Assembly: GCA_020634975.1 (NCBI GenBank)
Contig: JACKAQ010000008.1
Coordinates: 1-64,000, forward strand
Length of the DNA stretch: 64,000 bases
Direction of reading: 5' to 3'
From: JACKAQ01 sp020634975 [NCBI: Calditrichia bacterium]
GTDB taxonomy: Bacteria; Calditrichota; Calditrichia; RBG-13-44-9
Shown: positions 44,326 through 53,573 of the stretch, piece after piece
Layout of the letters: the number at the start of each line of letters is the position of its first letter
How positions within the stretch are numbered: position 1 is the stretch's first letter
Notes under the pieces: generated by a model
Told to the model about the DNA's origin: nothing
What the model saw: only the letters and a program-made list of their open reading frames with translations
The model's database searches: none
Program-made: the position numbers and the translations under genes

Positions 44326-47235
44326 ATGTTCAATAAAAAACCAACCGCAATTATCCTGCTTTTTCTGCTGATGAGTTTTGTTGTTCTGCATGCAGGAACA
44401 ACGGGTAAAATAGCCGGATCTGTAGTCGATGCAAACACCGGCGAGCCATTAATTGGTGCGAACATTGTACTCGAAGGCACGAATTTGGGTGCTGCAACAG
44501 ATGTTGACGGATATTTTGTCATTCTAAACGTGTCACCGGATGCATATAAATTGACGGTGTTTTATGTTGGCTATAAAGAAACCACCCTCAATAATGTCCG
44601 GGTTAGTGTGGATCGTACGACCACATTAGAAATCAAAATGACATCCGCAGCAATTGAAGGTGAAACGGTAACGGTAGAAGCCGAGCGTGCCGCCATTGAA
44701 CTGGACAGAACTCACAGCTCATCGGTGGTAACTTCTGAAACGGTAGATTTGCTGCCGGTTACGGAAATCGAAGAAATTATCCAGTTGCAGAGCGGTGTTG
44801 TCAGCAGTGGGGGACAGTTGCACTTCCGCGGCGGACGTGCTCGCGAAGTTTCCTATGTTGTTGATGGCGTTGCGGTAAACAACAGTTTTGCACAAAACGG
44901 CGGCAGTTTGGTCGAAGTTGACAACAATATGGTTGCAGAACTGGAAGTGATTACCGGTACATTTAACGCAGAATACGGTCAGGCACAATCCGGGGTTGTA
45001 AATATTGTTACCCGGCGTCCGGCTGCAAAATTCAGCGGTAATGTTGAATACTATGCGGGTGACTGGCTAAGCAATAAAACAAACATTTACAGCGAAGTAA
45101 ACAATTTTGATGTTGTTGCTGAACAAAACGTTCAGTTCAGCCTGACCGGTCCGATTTTGTCGGACAAACTTGGATTTTTTATTACCGGTCGCTACAACAA
45201 TAGCGAAAGCGTTCAGTGGTATCAGCGGCGCTTTAGTTCGGAAGATGGCTGGCGAATTGCTGCATATCGCGAATGGGCAAAAGATAATATTCAGGCAGGC
45301 GGCGTAATTAATATCCCTGATTCGCTTGGTCTTACTACAGGTGATGGCGCGACAGGTCCAGCGTTAACTTCAGATTATGGTTCTTTGCAAGCCAAATTGA
45401 CCTATTCGGTAACCCCAAAAATTACAGTAGCTTATACCGGATTTGGCTCATATCGCGAATCACATGGTTCAACGGCGAGGGTGAACGTATTTTCGCCGGA
45501 TAATCGCCAGACAACGCAAGATTGGCGGTATTCGCATTTCCTGCGTTTTCAACATTTTCCCAGCGATAATTTCTTTTACAACTTTGCCGCATCCTATCAA
45601 CGCGATGATGGCGATTCGTATTTCAGAAAAGACAATAAAATTGCCCAATTCCCCGGTGATGACGGTATAATGGTTTCGCCATTTACAATTACAACTACAA
45701 ACTTATCAGGTGGAACGCAATTTAACATTGGCGGAACGTCCGGTTTATATACCAATGCAGAAGGTCGCAATTATGTTGATAAATATGCATTTCAGGGCGA
45801 TTTCAACTGGCAAGTTGACAAGATAAATCTGATCAAAGCCGGATTTTCTGTTACACAACATTATTATGATATCTACAATCGTGGATTCCAATTAACCTCC
45901 GCATGGGAAAATAACGACTGGCCGCTGGATAATTTTGTAAATCCGCGTGGCATGTCATTTGACGATTACTGGAGCTCGCTGAATTTATACTGGCGGAATT
46001 GGGAAACTATTTTTGACACAACCCGGGTTCGCGAAGTTGGTCGTGATGAAGTTGAATCCTACAGCGATTATTCGAATAAGCCGTTTGAAATGGCATTCTA
46101 TCTTCAAGATAAACTGGAGCTTGGCTCCGATATTATCCTAAACGCCGGTGTTCGATACGATTATTTTAACGCAAACGAAAAAGTGCCCGCAAACTATCGC
46201 GCAGAGGCATCGCTGGTCGGTTCGGAACAGAATCTTGTTCAGTCTACGGTTAAATCACAGTTTAGCCCACGGTTTGCAATTTCTTTCCCGATTTCCTCGC
46301 AGGGTGCATTCCGGGCTTCATACGGTCACTTTTTCCAAATGCCGCCGCACGGCCGGATGTTCAATCAGCCGTTGGTTAGCCTTTCCCCGATTGATTTGGA
46401 AGACAGATTGCTCGGAAACGCAGATTTGGAGCCGGAAAAAACAGTCGCTTATGAAATCGGTTTGCAGCAAGGTATCGGAACTTCGATCGCTGTTAACATT
46501 AGTGCATATTATAAAGATTTCCGGAATTTACTCGGTATCGAACAAGTTCAAACGGTTGACGGTGTGAAATATACCCGCTTCGTCAATCGCGATTATGGTT
46601 TGTCCAAAGGTATAGTTGTGGACGTTACCAAGCGTTCCGGGAATTTCAATGGCGGCATGAACTACACAATGGCTTACACCAACGGCAGCAACTCCGATCC
46701 GACCGAGTTGTTTTTGGTAAATGCCACACCGAGTGTAACCGGTGCAACGGAAGTTTTTGTCGATCGTCAGGTGGCTCCGCTGGATTGGGATCAGCGTCAC
46801 ACCTTCAATTGTTATGTGAATTTTGTGAAGCCCAACAACTGGAGTGTTGGTATTACAGGATTTCTGGATTCCAATACACCGTTTTCACCCGATTTTCTGG
46901 AAAATTTTGGTTTGAACGAACGCGAATTTCGTAACTCCGCGAACAAACCGCTGAGCTGGAGTATCGATTTGAAGGCTAAGAAAAATCTGAATATCGCCGG
47001 ATTAAAGAGCGTTCTGTTTTTCAAAGTTGATAACATTTTTGATCACTTGAACGCGGAAAATGTTTTTGCCGCCAGTGGTAAAGCAGATGAAAATGCACGA
47101 TTACCCGAAATTACATTAGTAATGGAGGGCGAAATTGAGAGTGAAGGTGTTATTAGCTTTCAGGAAGCAGATTTGCGCCCAGACTTTTTCTCTGCTCCCA
47201 GAAAAGTGCAAGTCGGTTTTGAATTCAAATTCTAA
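44326..47235 (+). CDS. TonB-dependent outer-membrane receptor (second locus)
   Basis: This 969-residue protein has a signal peptide (FNKKPTAIILLFLLMSFVVLHA), a CarboxypepD_reg-like domain (GKIAGSVVDANTGEPLIGANIVLEG... VGYKETTL), and a plug domain (IEEIIQLQSGVVSSGGQLHFRGGRAREVSYVVDGVAVNN, FNAEYGQAQSGVVNIVTR). A barrel follows with many aromatic strands, ending VQVGFEFKF. AGGAG precedes the ATG. The family includes receptors that present or move large substrates. Here a 1163-residue secreted protein follows after 66 nt, so the two are likely partners. The substrate is unknown. Confidence 0.92.
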   Translation: MFNKKPTAIILLFLLMSFVVLHAGTTGKIAGSVVDANTGEPLIGANIVLEGTNLGAATDVDGYFVILNVSPDAYKLTVFYVGYKETTLNNVRVSVDRTTTLEIKMTSAAIEGETVTVEAERAAIELDRTHSSSVVTSETVDLLPVTEIEEIIQLQSGVVSSGGQLHFRGGRAREVSYVVDGVAVNNSFAQNGGSLVEVDNNMVAELEVITGTFNAEYGQAQSGVVNIVTRRPAAKFSGNVEYYAGDWLSNKTNIYSEVNNFDVVAEQNVQFSLTGPILSDKLGFFITGRYNNSESVQWYQRRFSSEDGWRIAAYREWAKDNIQAGGVINIPDSLGLTTGDGATGPALTSDYGSLQAKLTYSVTPKITVAYTGFGSYRESHGSTARVNVFSPDNRQTTQDWRYSHFLRFQHFPSDNFFYNFAASYQRDDGDSYFRKDNKIAQFPGDDGIMVSPFTITTTNLSGGTQFNIGGTSGLYTNAEGRNYVDKYAFQGDFNWQVDKINLIKAGFSVTQHYYDIYNRGFQLTSAWENNDWPLDNFVNPRGMSFDDYWSSLNLYWRNWETIFDTTRVREVGRDEVESYSDYSNKPFEMAFYLQDKLELGSDIILNAGVRYDYFNANEKVPANYRAEASLVGSEQNLVQSTVKSQFSPRFAISFPISSQGAFRASYGHFFQMPPHGRMFNQPLVSLSPIDLEDRLLGNADLEPEKTVAYEIGLQQGIGTSIAVNISAYYKDFRNLLGIEQVQTVDGVKYTRFVNRDYGLSKGIVVDVTKRSGNFNGGMNYTMAYTNGSNSDPTELFLVNATPSVTGATEVFVDRQVAPLDWDQRHTFNCYVNFVKPNNWSVGITGFLDSNTPFSPDFLENFGLNEREFRNSANKPLSWSIDLKAKKNLNIAGLKSVLFFKVDNIFDHLNAENVFAASGKADENARLPEITLVMEGEIESEGVISFQEADLRPDFFSAPRKVQVGFEFKF

Positions 47236-47301
47236 ACCGGGTTTGACAGGTAAAGATACCGGAAAAGAGAATACGAAGATTTTATATAATGAGGTAATTA
47301 A

Positions 47302-50300
47302 ATGCTTAAGCGATTTTTAGTTCGGTGTTCAATATACGTTTTCATTTTGGCTTTTGCAGGAAACAGCCTGGTTTTTGCCGAGGCTTCCGAAAAAGACAAA
47401 AATGAAAAATCTGGCGAAAGAACAAACAATTCTCTCCAAAGCTCCCGTGGCCAATACAACCGGCTGTCCAAAACCAGCCAGGAAAATGAAGGCAACCGGA
47501 TTTATTACAGAACTGTTTTTATTGATGGTAACCTGGTAACCGGTCAAATTGATAACCGTGGGTTACTCTCAAACGGAGACGGCAATAACCGTGGAAATTA
47601 CCTCGCATGGCCAAAAGGCGCACAGCAGGTACCTTCAATTTTTGGCGGTTTCTTTTACGTTGCGGCAGAAGTTAACGATGTTAACGGAAACCCGATCGCA
47701 ATTATTTCCGACCCGTATGATTTTGGAAACGGAAACCGTGTCAACCAACCGCGTCCGCACCTTGCCATATGGCAGCCGATTCCCGGATATTACAACCTGG
47801 ATATTCCAAGCTCATTGCGCACACCGCTCGTTTATGGTATCAGCGAAGATGTGGGGGAAGATGGTGAACCGGGAACAAATGATCCCGGCGAAGGCGATGG
47901 TATTTTGCAACCGATCGAGGACTTCAACGGGAACGGCGAACTGGATCTTTCGATGCGGAATGCGATTGGCTGGTTTGCCACAACTGCACGGAAAGAAACC
48001 TGGCCGGAATATTGGCCGGCACAATCCTACGAAGGCGACACCCGCCAGATCGGAGATAACTTTCCCGGCGTTCGTGCAGGACGCTGGAATGGCGAAAACG
48101 GCGCAAAGCCGCGTGCGGATCAGGAAACATATTATGTAATGAACGATTATGAAAATGATCAATTTTTATACTTTCCATTTGATGACGACACCAGAAGCTG
48201 GCCGGATGGCAAACGTGGATTGGGCATGGAAATTGAAGTTCGATCCTATCAGTGGAACGGCCGTTTGGCGGAAGATTTGTTAATTAATCTTTACGATATC
48301 ACCAACAAAGGAAAAGATATCGAGAAGTCGGTTGTCGGGATGATGGTTGACCCGGACATGGGTATCAACACCGGTAACGACGCAGATGCACAAACGTTGG
48401 ATGACATCACATACACCTGGAACAAAAGCGGACGCGATCCCGATACCGGATTCCCAACGGGATATTTTGGTTTTGCCTTTTTGGAAAGCCCTGGTTTATC
48501 TTTTGACGGTATCGATAACGATCTGGATGGATTAATCGACGAAAGCCAATCAAACGGAATCGACGACGACGGCGACTGGGATACATGGGAAGATTTGGAT
48601 GGCGATGGCGTGTTCACAAATGAAGACGTTAACTACAATCGTATTCTCGATGAAGGTGAAGACGTTAACGGAAACGGAGAACTGGATATCGATCGTATCA
48701 ACGATGACTTGGGCTTTGACGGACTCGGACCGGAAGAAGTTGGATATCCCGGACCCGACGCCGGCGAAGCAGACGGTTTACCGACACTCAATGAACCCGA
48801 TTTTGAATTCACAGATAACGACGAATCGGATCAGGTTGGTTTAACATCAGTATCCTTTCATGCTTACACATGCTGTATGGATAACGATCAGGAATATTGG
48901 CAACGCCTCCAACCGAACCCGGACAGCCTGATTTCCCGCGATCCGGACTGGGCAACGGACGTTGCTTTTGTATACGGTAGCGGTTTTGTCGATTTTACCG
49001 AGCGCGTAGTGTTTGGTGAAACTCGCAAAGAAACCCACAGTTATGCAATTGCGCTGGTATTCGGAAACGATTTCCCGGATGCATTGCGGAACAAAAAAAC
49101 CATGCAGATTATTTACGATAACGATTACAACTTTGCCAAACCGCCGAGCCAATCCACACTTACAGCGACAGCCGGCGATGATAAAGTTTTTCTGCAATGG
49201 GATGATATTTCGGAAAAGTCTTTCGACCCGATTTACAAACGCGACTTTGAAGCGTATTATGTTTACAAATCAACGGTGCCTTCATTCGAAGATATTCGCA
49301 CCATTACGGATGCTTTTGGCAACCCGTTACTTTTTAAACCCCGCGCAATTTACGATTTAGCAAATGGGATTCAGGGCTTGCACCCGGTTAGTCTTGGTAG
49401 CGAATTGGGTAGTGATAGTGATTTGGGAACAACCTACAACATGGGTAATGATTCCGGTCTCAAACATTTTTATATCGATTCCGTCGATGTTACAAATGGC
49501 AGAACATATTATTACGCGATTTCTGCTGTTGACCGCGGTCATCACAGTTCATTTTACGATATTCTGGGAGATTCCACTTTACAAGACCTCGCAGATATCG
49601 CACCCACTGAAACACCGATCAACGTGCAGGTTGACCTCTTAGGTCGCGCAATTGCTTTTGATAGAAATACTGCTCGGGTAATTCCCACAGAATTATTAGC
49701 TGGATGGGAAGAACCCGGCTTGAAAGATAATCAGGTTGAAACCGTCGAAGGCAACGCCACCGGTTCGGTTTCGATAGAAGTTTATAACCCGCTCATCATG
49801 CAAAACGGTGCTCGCTATCGGGTTACTTTTGAAGATGATGGCAGATACGTTTTCCTCGATTCCGCCAATTATACCGGCGAATTGAGCCGCGTAAAACTGG
49901 AATCGCTCAGCAAAAATGCAACCGTATTGAATTTGTTAAATCCTGCCAATAATGCCAAAACAGACGAGGCAATTACCGAAGGATTTTATTTTCTGGTGCA
50001 GAACGATACCACAAAAATTGATACCACAAAATCCAAATGGATTAGTGGTGTCTCAACCCTGAAGTTATTTGATAAAACTGAGCCAAGCTTTTTCCGGGTA
50101 AAACGCGATTTTGAAATACGTGTGTTGGGTGAAAACGCAGATTCATCCGTTACCCGACGCCCGGTTAATTTCCAGATTTGGGATGTAACAGATCCCGGAA
50201 ATGAAATTCAGATGGACTTTTTCATCTTCGACCGGAACGAAGTTGGTAAACTGGATCAAAACGACGACATCACAATTGTAAAAACGATTCAGGGACGTAA

Positions 50301-50793
50301 AAACCTCTATCGGTTCGAATTTAATTACCCTGCAGATCTGGATACTTCGCAATATGTTGCACCCCAAAATGGTGATGTTTACAAAATTGTAACCCGTAAA
50401 ACATTTGATCGGGATGATGTTCTTGAATTTGAACTCTTTGGAAATGCAGTAAACACAGAAATGGCCAAAAACGAACTCGATGAAATTTACGTAGTTCCCG
50501 ATCCCTACATTGCATACAACCTTGATGAACGATTGGTTGTAAACCGCGATGAAGGCCGCGGCGATCGTAAAGTTGAATTTGTAAATTTACCGGAAAAATG
50601 CACGATCAAAATCTTCACTGCATCGGGTAAATTTGTTCGGGAGCTGGACCACAACGCATCATCCAGCAATCGCCGGCGTGCATGGGATTTGCGTACGAGA
50701 GACGGTTTGGAAGTTGCATTCGGAATATATTTTTATGCCGTTGAAGCGCCCGGAATCGGTGTGAAAACCGGCAAGTTTGCAATTATCAAATAA
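47302..50793 (+). CDS. large secreted protein with Ca-binding-type Asp-rich repeats and type IX-like C-terminal domain
   Basis: This 1163-residue protein has a signal peptide (to about residue 27). Asp/Asn-rich repeats of the thrombospondin-3/dockerin kind occur at about 195-215 and 400-465 (GDGILQPIEDFNGNGELD, DNDLDGLIDESQSNGIDDDGD, DLDGDGVFTNEDVNYN). The middle part is beta-rich with a fibronectin-III-like stretch (about 610-760). The C-terminal module (about 1060-1163) has NLPEKCTIKIFTASGKFVREL and GIYFYAVEAPG, like secretion-sorting tails. It is probably surface-exposed and calcium-stabilised. It sits between its TonB receptor and a PorV-like barrel, a layout repeated in FCB bacteria. Confidence 0.85.
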   Translation: MLKRFLVRCSIYVFILAFAGNSLVFAEASEKDKNEKSGERTNNSLQSSRGQYNRLSKTSQENEGNRIYYRTVFIDGNLVTGQIDNRGLLSNGDGNNRGNYLAWPKGAQQVPSIFGGFFYVAAEVNDVNGNPIAIISDPYDFGNGNRVNQPRPHLAIWQPIPGYYNLDIPSSLRTPLVYGISEDVGEDGEPGTNDPGEGDGILQPIEDFNGNGELDLSMRNAIGWFATTARKETWPEYWPAQSYEGDTRQIGDNFPGVRAGRWNGENGAKPRADQETYYVMNDYENDQFLYFPFDDDTRSWPDGKRGLGMEIEVRSYQWNGRLAEDLLINLYDITNKGKDIEKSVVGMMVDPDMGINTGNDADAQTLDDITYTWNKSGRDPDTGFPTGYFGFAFLESPGLSFDGIDNDLDGLIDESQSNGIDDDGDWDTWEDLDGDGVFTNEDVNYNRILDEGEDVNGNGELDIDRINDDLGFDGLGPEEVGYPGPDAGEADGLPTLNEPDFEFTDNDESDQVGLTSVSFHAYTCCMDNDQEYWQRLQPNPDSLISRDPDWATDVAFVYGSGFVDFTERVVFGETRKETHSYAIALVFGNDFPDALRNKKTMQIIYDNDYNFAKPPSQSTLTATAGDDKVFLQWDDISEKSFDPIYKRDFEAYYVYKSTVPSFEDIRTITDAFGNPLLFKPRAIYDLANGIQGLHPVSLGSELGSDSDLGTTYNMGNDSGLKHFYIDSVDVTNGRTYYYAISAVDRGHHSSFYDILGDSTLQDLADIAPTETPINVQVDLLGRAIAFDRNTARVIPTELLAGWEEPGLKDNQVETVEGNATGSVSIEVYNPLIMQNGARYRVTFEDDGRYVFLDSANYTGELSRVKLESLSKNATVLNLLNPANNAKTDEAITEGFYFLVQNDTTKIDTTKSKWISGVSTLKLFDKTEPSFFRVKRDFEIRVLGENADSSVTRRPVNFQIWDVTDPGNEIQMDFFIFDRNEVGKLDQNDDITIVKTIQGRKNLYRFEFNYPADLDTSQYVAPQNGDVYKIVTRKTFDRDDVLEFELFGNAVNTEMAKNELDEIYVVPDPYIAYNLDERLVVNRDEGRGDRKVEFVNLPEKCTIKIFTASGKFVRELDHNASSSNRRRAWDLRTRDGLEVAFGIYFYAVEAPGIGVKTGKFAIIK

Positions 50794-50850
50794 ATGTGAA
50801 TGCGTTTGATGACGGATTTTCAAGAACTTTGTAAATGATAGGGTAATAAA

Positions 50851-51879
50851 ATGCTTAAAATCAAACATATAATTCTGCTGCTGACAGTGTTGGGTTATGC
50901 CGCTTTCGGGCAATTTCAAACGGAAGTCAGCAATGTTGGTACCAACGCAGCCTCGTTTCTTGAAATTGGTGTTGGCGCAAGGGCAATGGCGATGGGCGGT
51001 TCTTACACCGCATTATCTAACGATCCGACAGCAATGTATTACAACCCTGCGGGTATCGTTTGGATGAACAATATCCAGTTGGAATTGATGCACAACGAAT
51101 GGTTGGTTGGCACAAATTTCGAATATTTGGCGACCTCCATGCCTTTGCCGATGTTCAACGCTGCTGTTGGCGTCAGCTTCACAATGCTCGATTTTGGTGA
51201 GCAGCCCGTGCGAACGGTCGAAAATCCCGAAGGGAACGGCTTGACTTACGGCGCAAGAAGCTTTGCTGTCGGTGTTACTTACGCACAATCACTGACAGAC
51301 AGGTTCAGCTTTGGCCTCACAGGAAAATACATCAACGAAAAGATACTCAATGTCAGTGGTGGCACCACTGCAATTGATTTGGGGATATTCTATCTGACTC
51401 CGGTTGAAGGCATGAAGCTTGGCATGAGCATCAGCAATTTTGGCGGTCAGATTCGTTTGGACGGTCGTGATCTGGATACTGTGCTCGACCCGAACGAAAA
51501 TGTCACAACGATTGACAACGTGCCCGTTTCCTACAAAGTCGGGTCTTATCCGCTGCCGCAAATTTTCCGTGCCGGTATTTCATACTCCAAACAACTTGGC
51601 TCTTTTTCGGAAGTGACGCTGACAACAGATTTACTGCACCCCAGCAACTCGACCGAAAGTATGGGTTTTGGTATTGAATACGGTTTTGCAGGAACTGTTT
51701 TCTTGCGCGGTGGTTATGAAAATGCGTTCGAAGATGCCGGAATAAATGGGTTGACCCTCGGTGGCGGGATTGATTATCAGACACCGACTAGCCTCGGATT
51801 CCGTATCGATTATGCATATTCTGACTGGGGAATTCTGGAAAGCGTTCATCGCTTCTCTTTAGGATTGGTATTCAACTAA
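50851..51879 (+). CDS. PorV/PorQ-family outer-membrane barrel protein
   Basis: This 342-residue protein has a signal peptide (IKHIILLLTVLGYAAFG) and the family start FLEIGVGARAMAMGGSYTALSNDPTAMYYNPAGIVWMNN, then FEYLATSMPL, LTGKYINEKI and the final strand FSLGLVFN. These FadL-like barrels include PorV, the shuttle protein of type IX secretion that carries substrates to the attachment complex. Placement right after a protein with a type IX-like tail agrees with such a role, but no porK-porN core genes are in the window. Confidence 0.88.
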   Translation: MLKIKHIILLLTVLGYAAFGQFQTEVSNVGTNAASFLEIGVGARAMAMGGSYTALSNDPTAMYYNPAGIVWMNNIQLELMHNEWLVGTNFEYLATSMPLPMFNAAVGVSFTMLDFGEQPVRTVENPEGNGLTYGARSFAVGVTYAQSLTDRFSFGLTGKYINEKILNVSGGTTAIDLGIFYLTPVEGMKLGMSISNFGGQIRLDGRDLDTVLDPNENVTTIDNVPVSYKVGSYPLPQIFRAGISYSKQLGSFSEVTLTTDLLHPSNSTESMGFGIEYGFAGTVFLRGGYENAFEDAGINGLTLGGGIDYQTPTSLGFRIDYAYSDWGILESVHRFSLGLVFN

Positions 51880-51906
51880 ACATATTTGGAAGATATTTTT
51901 TCTGGA

Positions 51907-53484
51907 ATGGATAAAAAAATAAGCAATATCGTGATTTTCAAAACAATAAAATCGCTGTTATTCGTAACAGCGATTTTTGTCTTATATGGCTGTGCCAAAA
52001 AAGAAGAACCGGTTGTGGCAACTATCGGGGAAGAATGCATCACGGTATCAGATTTTGTGATGAGCTACGAAAATGCATCAGGACATCTCAAACCTGGTGA
52101 GACGGTTGAGACCAAAAAACGCAGCTATCTGGATTTCATGATCAACGAAAAACTGCTCGCGAAAAAGGGCTACCAATTAGGTTTGGAAAAAAGCACCTGG
52201 ATTTTGGCCGAAACAGAAGAATTGCGTCAGGAACTGATGATCGATGCGCTGTTGGAAGCCGATGTCCGCAGCAAAATTAAAGTGACGCCGGACGAGATTA
52301 AAGCAGAAATCAACAAATCCAAAGTGACGTTTAAATTCAGGTATTGGCCGGAAAATAATTTGGAGAACGCCCAAAAAGTTGCCCAACGCATGCGCGAAGT
52401 CGGCTATGCCGAAACGGTCGACGAGCTGCAAAATAATAATCCGGAACGGCGCAGAATCGATCCCAATCTATTGATCAGCGATTATGTCGATTACCAGCAA
52501 ATCAGCCCGGAAATATTGCAAGCCATCGAAAATTTGCCTTTTGGCGAAATTTCCGATCCGGTAAAAATTAGCGATAACTATTTGATTTTTCAAGTGTTGG
52601 ATATTCGCCGATCCGCGGTAACAACCAACGAATATAAAAGCCAGGCATCGCGGTTTGAGCAAATTATTTTTTACCGGAAATATGGCGAAATGGTTAAAAA
52701 ATACGTCGTCGATATGATGACGCCGCTGGAAGTAAAAACCAAAGCTGAGGCATTTAACCTGTTGGCTCCCGCACTTGTTGAGTGGGAAAAGAATTTTGAT
52801 ATCAAACGCGGCGTATTTTTGCTGGATGTAAAAAATGCGGCGGATAAATTTACCGCGATGGCAAAATTGCGGGATAATTTTGATGCGGAGTTTTTCACCT
52901 GGCGCGATGGCAGTGTTTCGATCGGCGAGTTTCTGCCATATTTCAAAACGCGATATGTCAACCCGGAAACCGCAAAATCCGATGATTATCGAACCATTCT
53001 GGACTATGCCATTCAGTTGTCCATTCGTGATTATTTTTCTGTTCAACGCGCAAAAGATCGTGATTTGGCGGATGCGCCGAACGTGCAAAAAGGGTTGAAA
53101 ACATGGCAGGATAAATGGGTTTTTGAAGCATCTGCCAGTCATATCACAAAAAAAATGCCCTTCACCGACAACGATTTGATCGATTTTTACACCAATTTCA
53201 ACGATAAATATGTTGTCAATAAAGAAAAGGGACCAGTGCTGGATTACGATGCTCCGCAAGTCAAAAACGATGCGATGATCCACAAAAAAATTCAACTGCT
53301 CCAGCAAACCTGCGACAGCCTCCGGAATGTTTTTCCCGTCAACATTAACCAAGATGTATTGGATACCATAAAGGTTGTTCAGTTCAAAAACAATCCGTGG
53401 GCGACCACCAGGTTTTATCGCGCCGGCACCAATCGTCCGATTTTCCCGACGGTCAGCGAAAACTGGAAACTTGCCAACCCCTGA
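51907..53484 (+). CDS. SurA/parvulin-like periplasmic lipoprotein
   Basis: The chosen start is the ATG at 51907; a TTG at 51886 is possible. The 525-residue protein has a lipobox (LYGC) at about residue 30 and a SurA-type N-terminal helical chaperone region (VATIGEECITVSDFVMSYENA, RSYLDFMINEKLLAKKGY). A degenerate parvulin-like isomerase region follows (about 155-245: AQKVAQRMREVG, LPFGEISDPVKISDNYLIFQVLDIRRS), then a long C-terminal helical part. It likely helps outer-membrane or secreted proteins fold. It is the fifth gene of the receptor-PorV locus. Confidence 0.75.
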   Translation: MDKKISNIVIFKTIKSLLFVTAIFVLYGCAKKEEPVVATIGEECITVSDFVMSYENASGHLKPGETVETKKRSYLDFMINEKLLAKKGYQLGLEKSTWILAETEELRQELMIDALLEADVRSKIKVTPDEIKAEINKSKVTFKFRYWPENNLENAQKVAQRMREVGYAETVDELQNNNPERRRIDPNLLISDYVDYQQISPEILQAIENLPFGEISDPVKISDNYLIFQVLDIRRSAVTTNEYKSQASRFEQIIFYRKYGEMVKKYVVDMMTPLEVKTKAEAFNLLAPALVEWEKNFDIKRGVFLLDVKNAADKFTAMAKLRDNFDAEFFTWRDGSVSIGEFLPYFKTRYVNPETAKSDDYRTILDYAIQLSIRDYFSVQRAKDRDLADAPNVQKGLKTWQDKWVFEASASHITKKMPFTDNDLIDFYTNFNDKYVVNKEKGPVLDYDAPQVKNDAMIHKKIQLLQQTCDSLRNVFPVNINQDVLDTIKVVQFKNNPWATTRFYRAGTNRPIFPTVSENWKLANP

Positions 53485-53573
53485 TTCAATTATCCCTTTC
53501 ATTTTCAATGGTGCTGGTTTAATTTCCTGCCGTTCTGCGATTTAATTTATTCAAAATCAAACCCCCGGAATCA

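Noticed and set aside
52468-53508. Minus-strand open frame of 346 codons
   Set aside because: Shadow of the parvulin-like lipoprotein gene; no family features.
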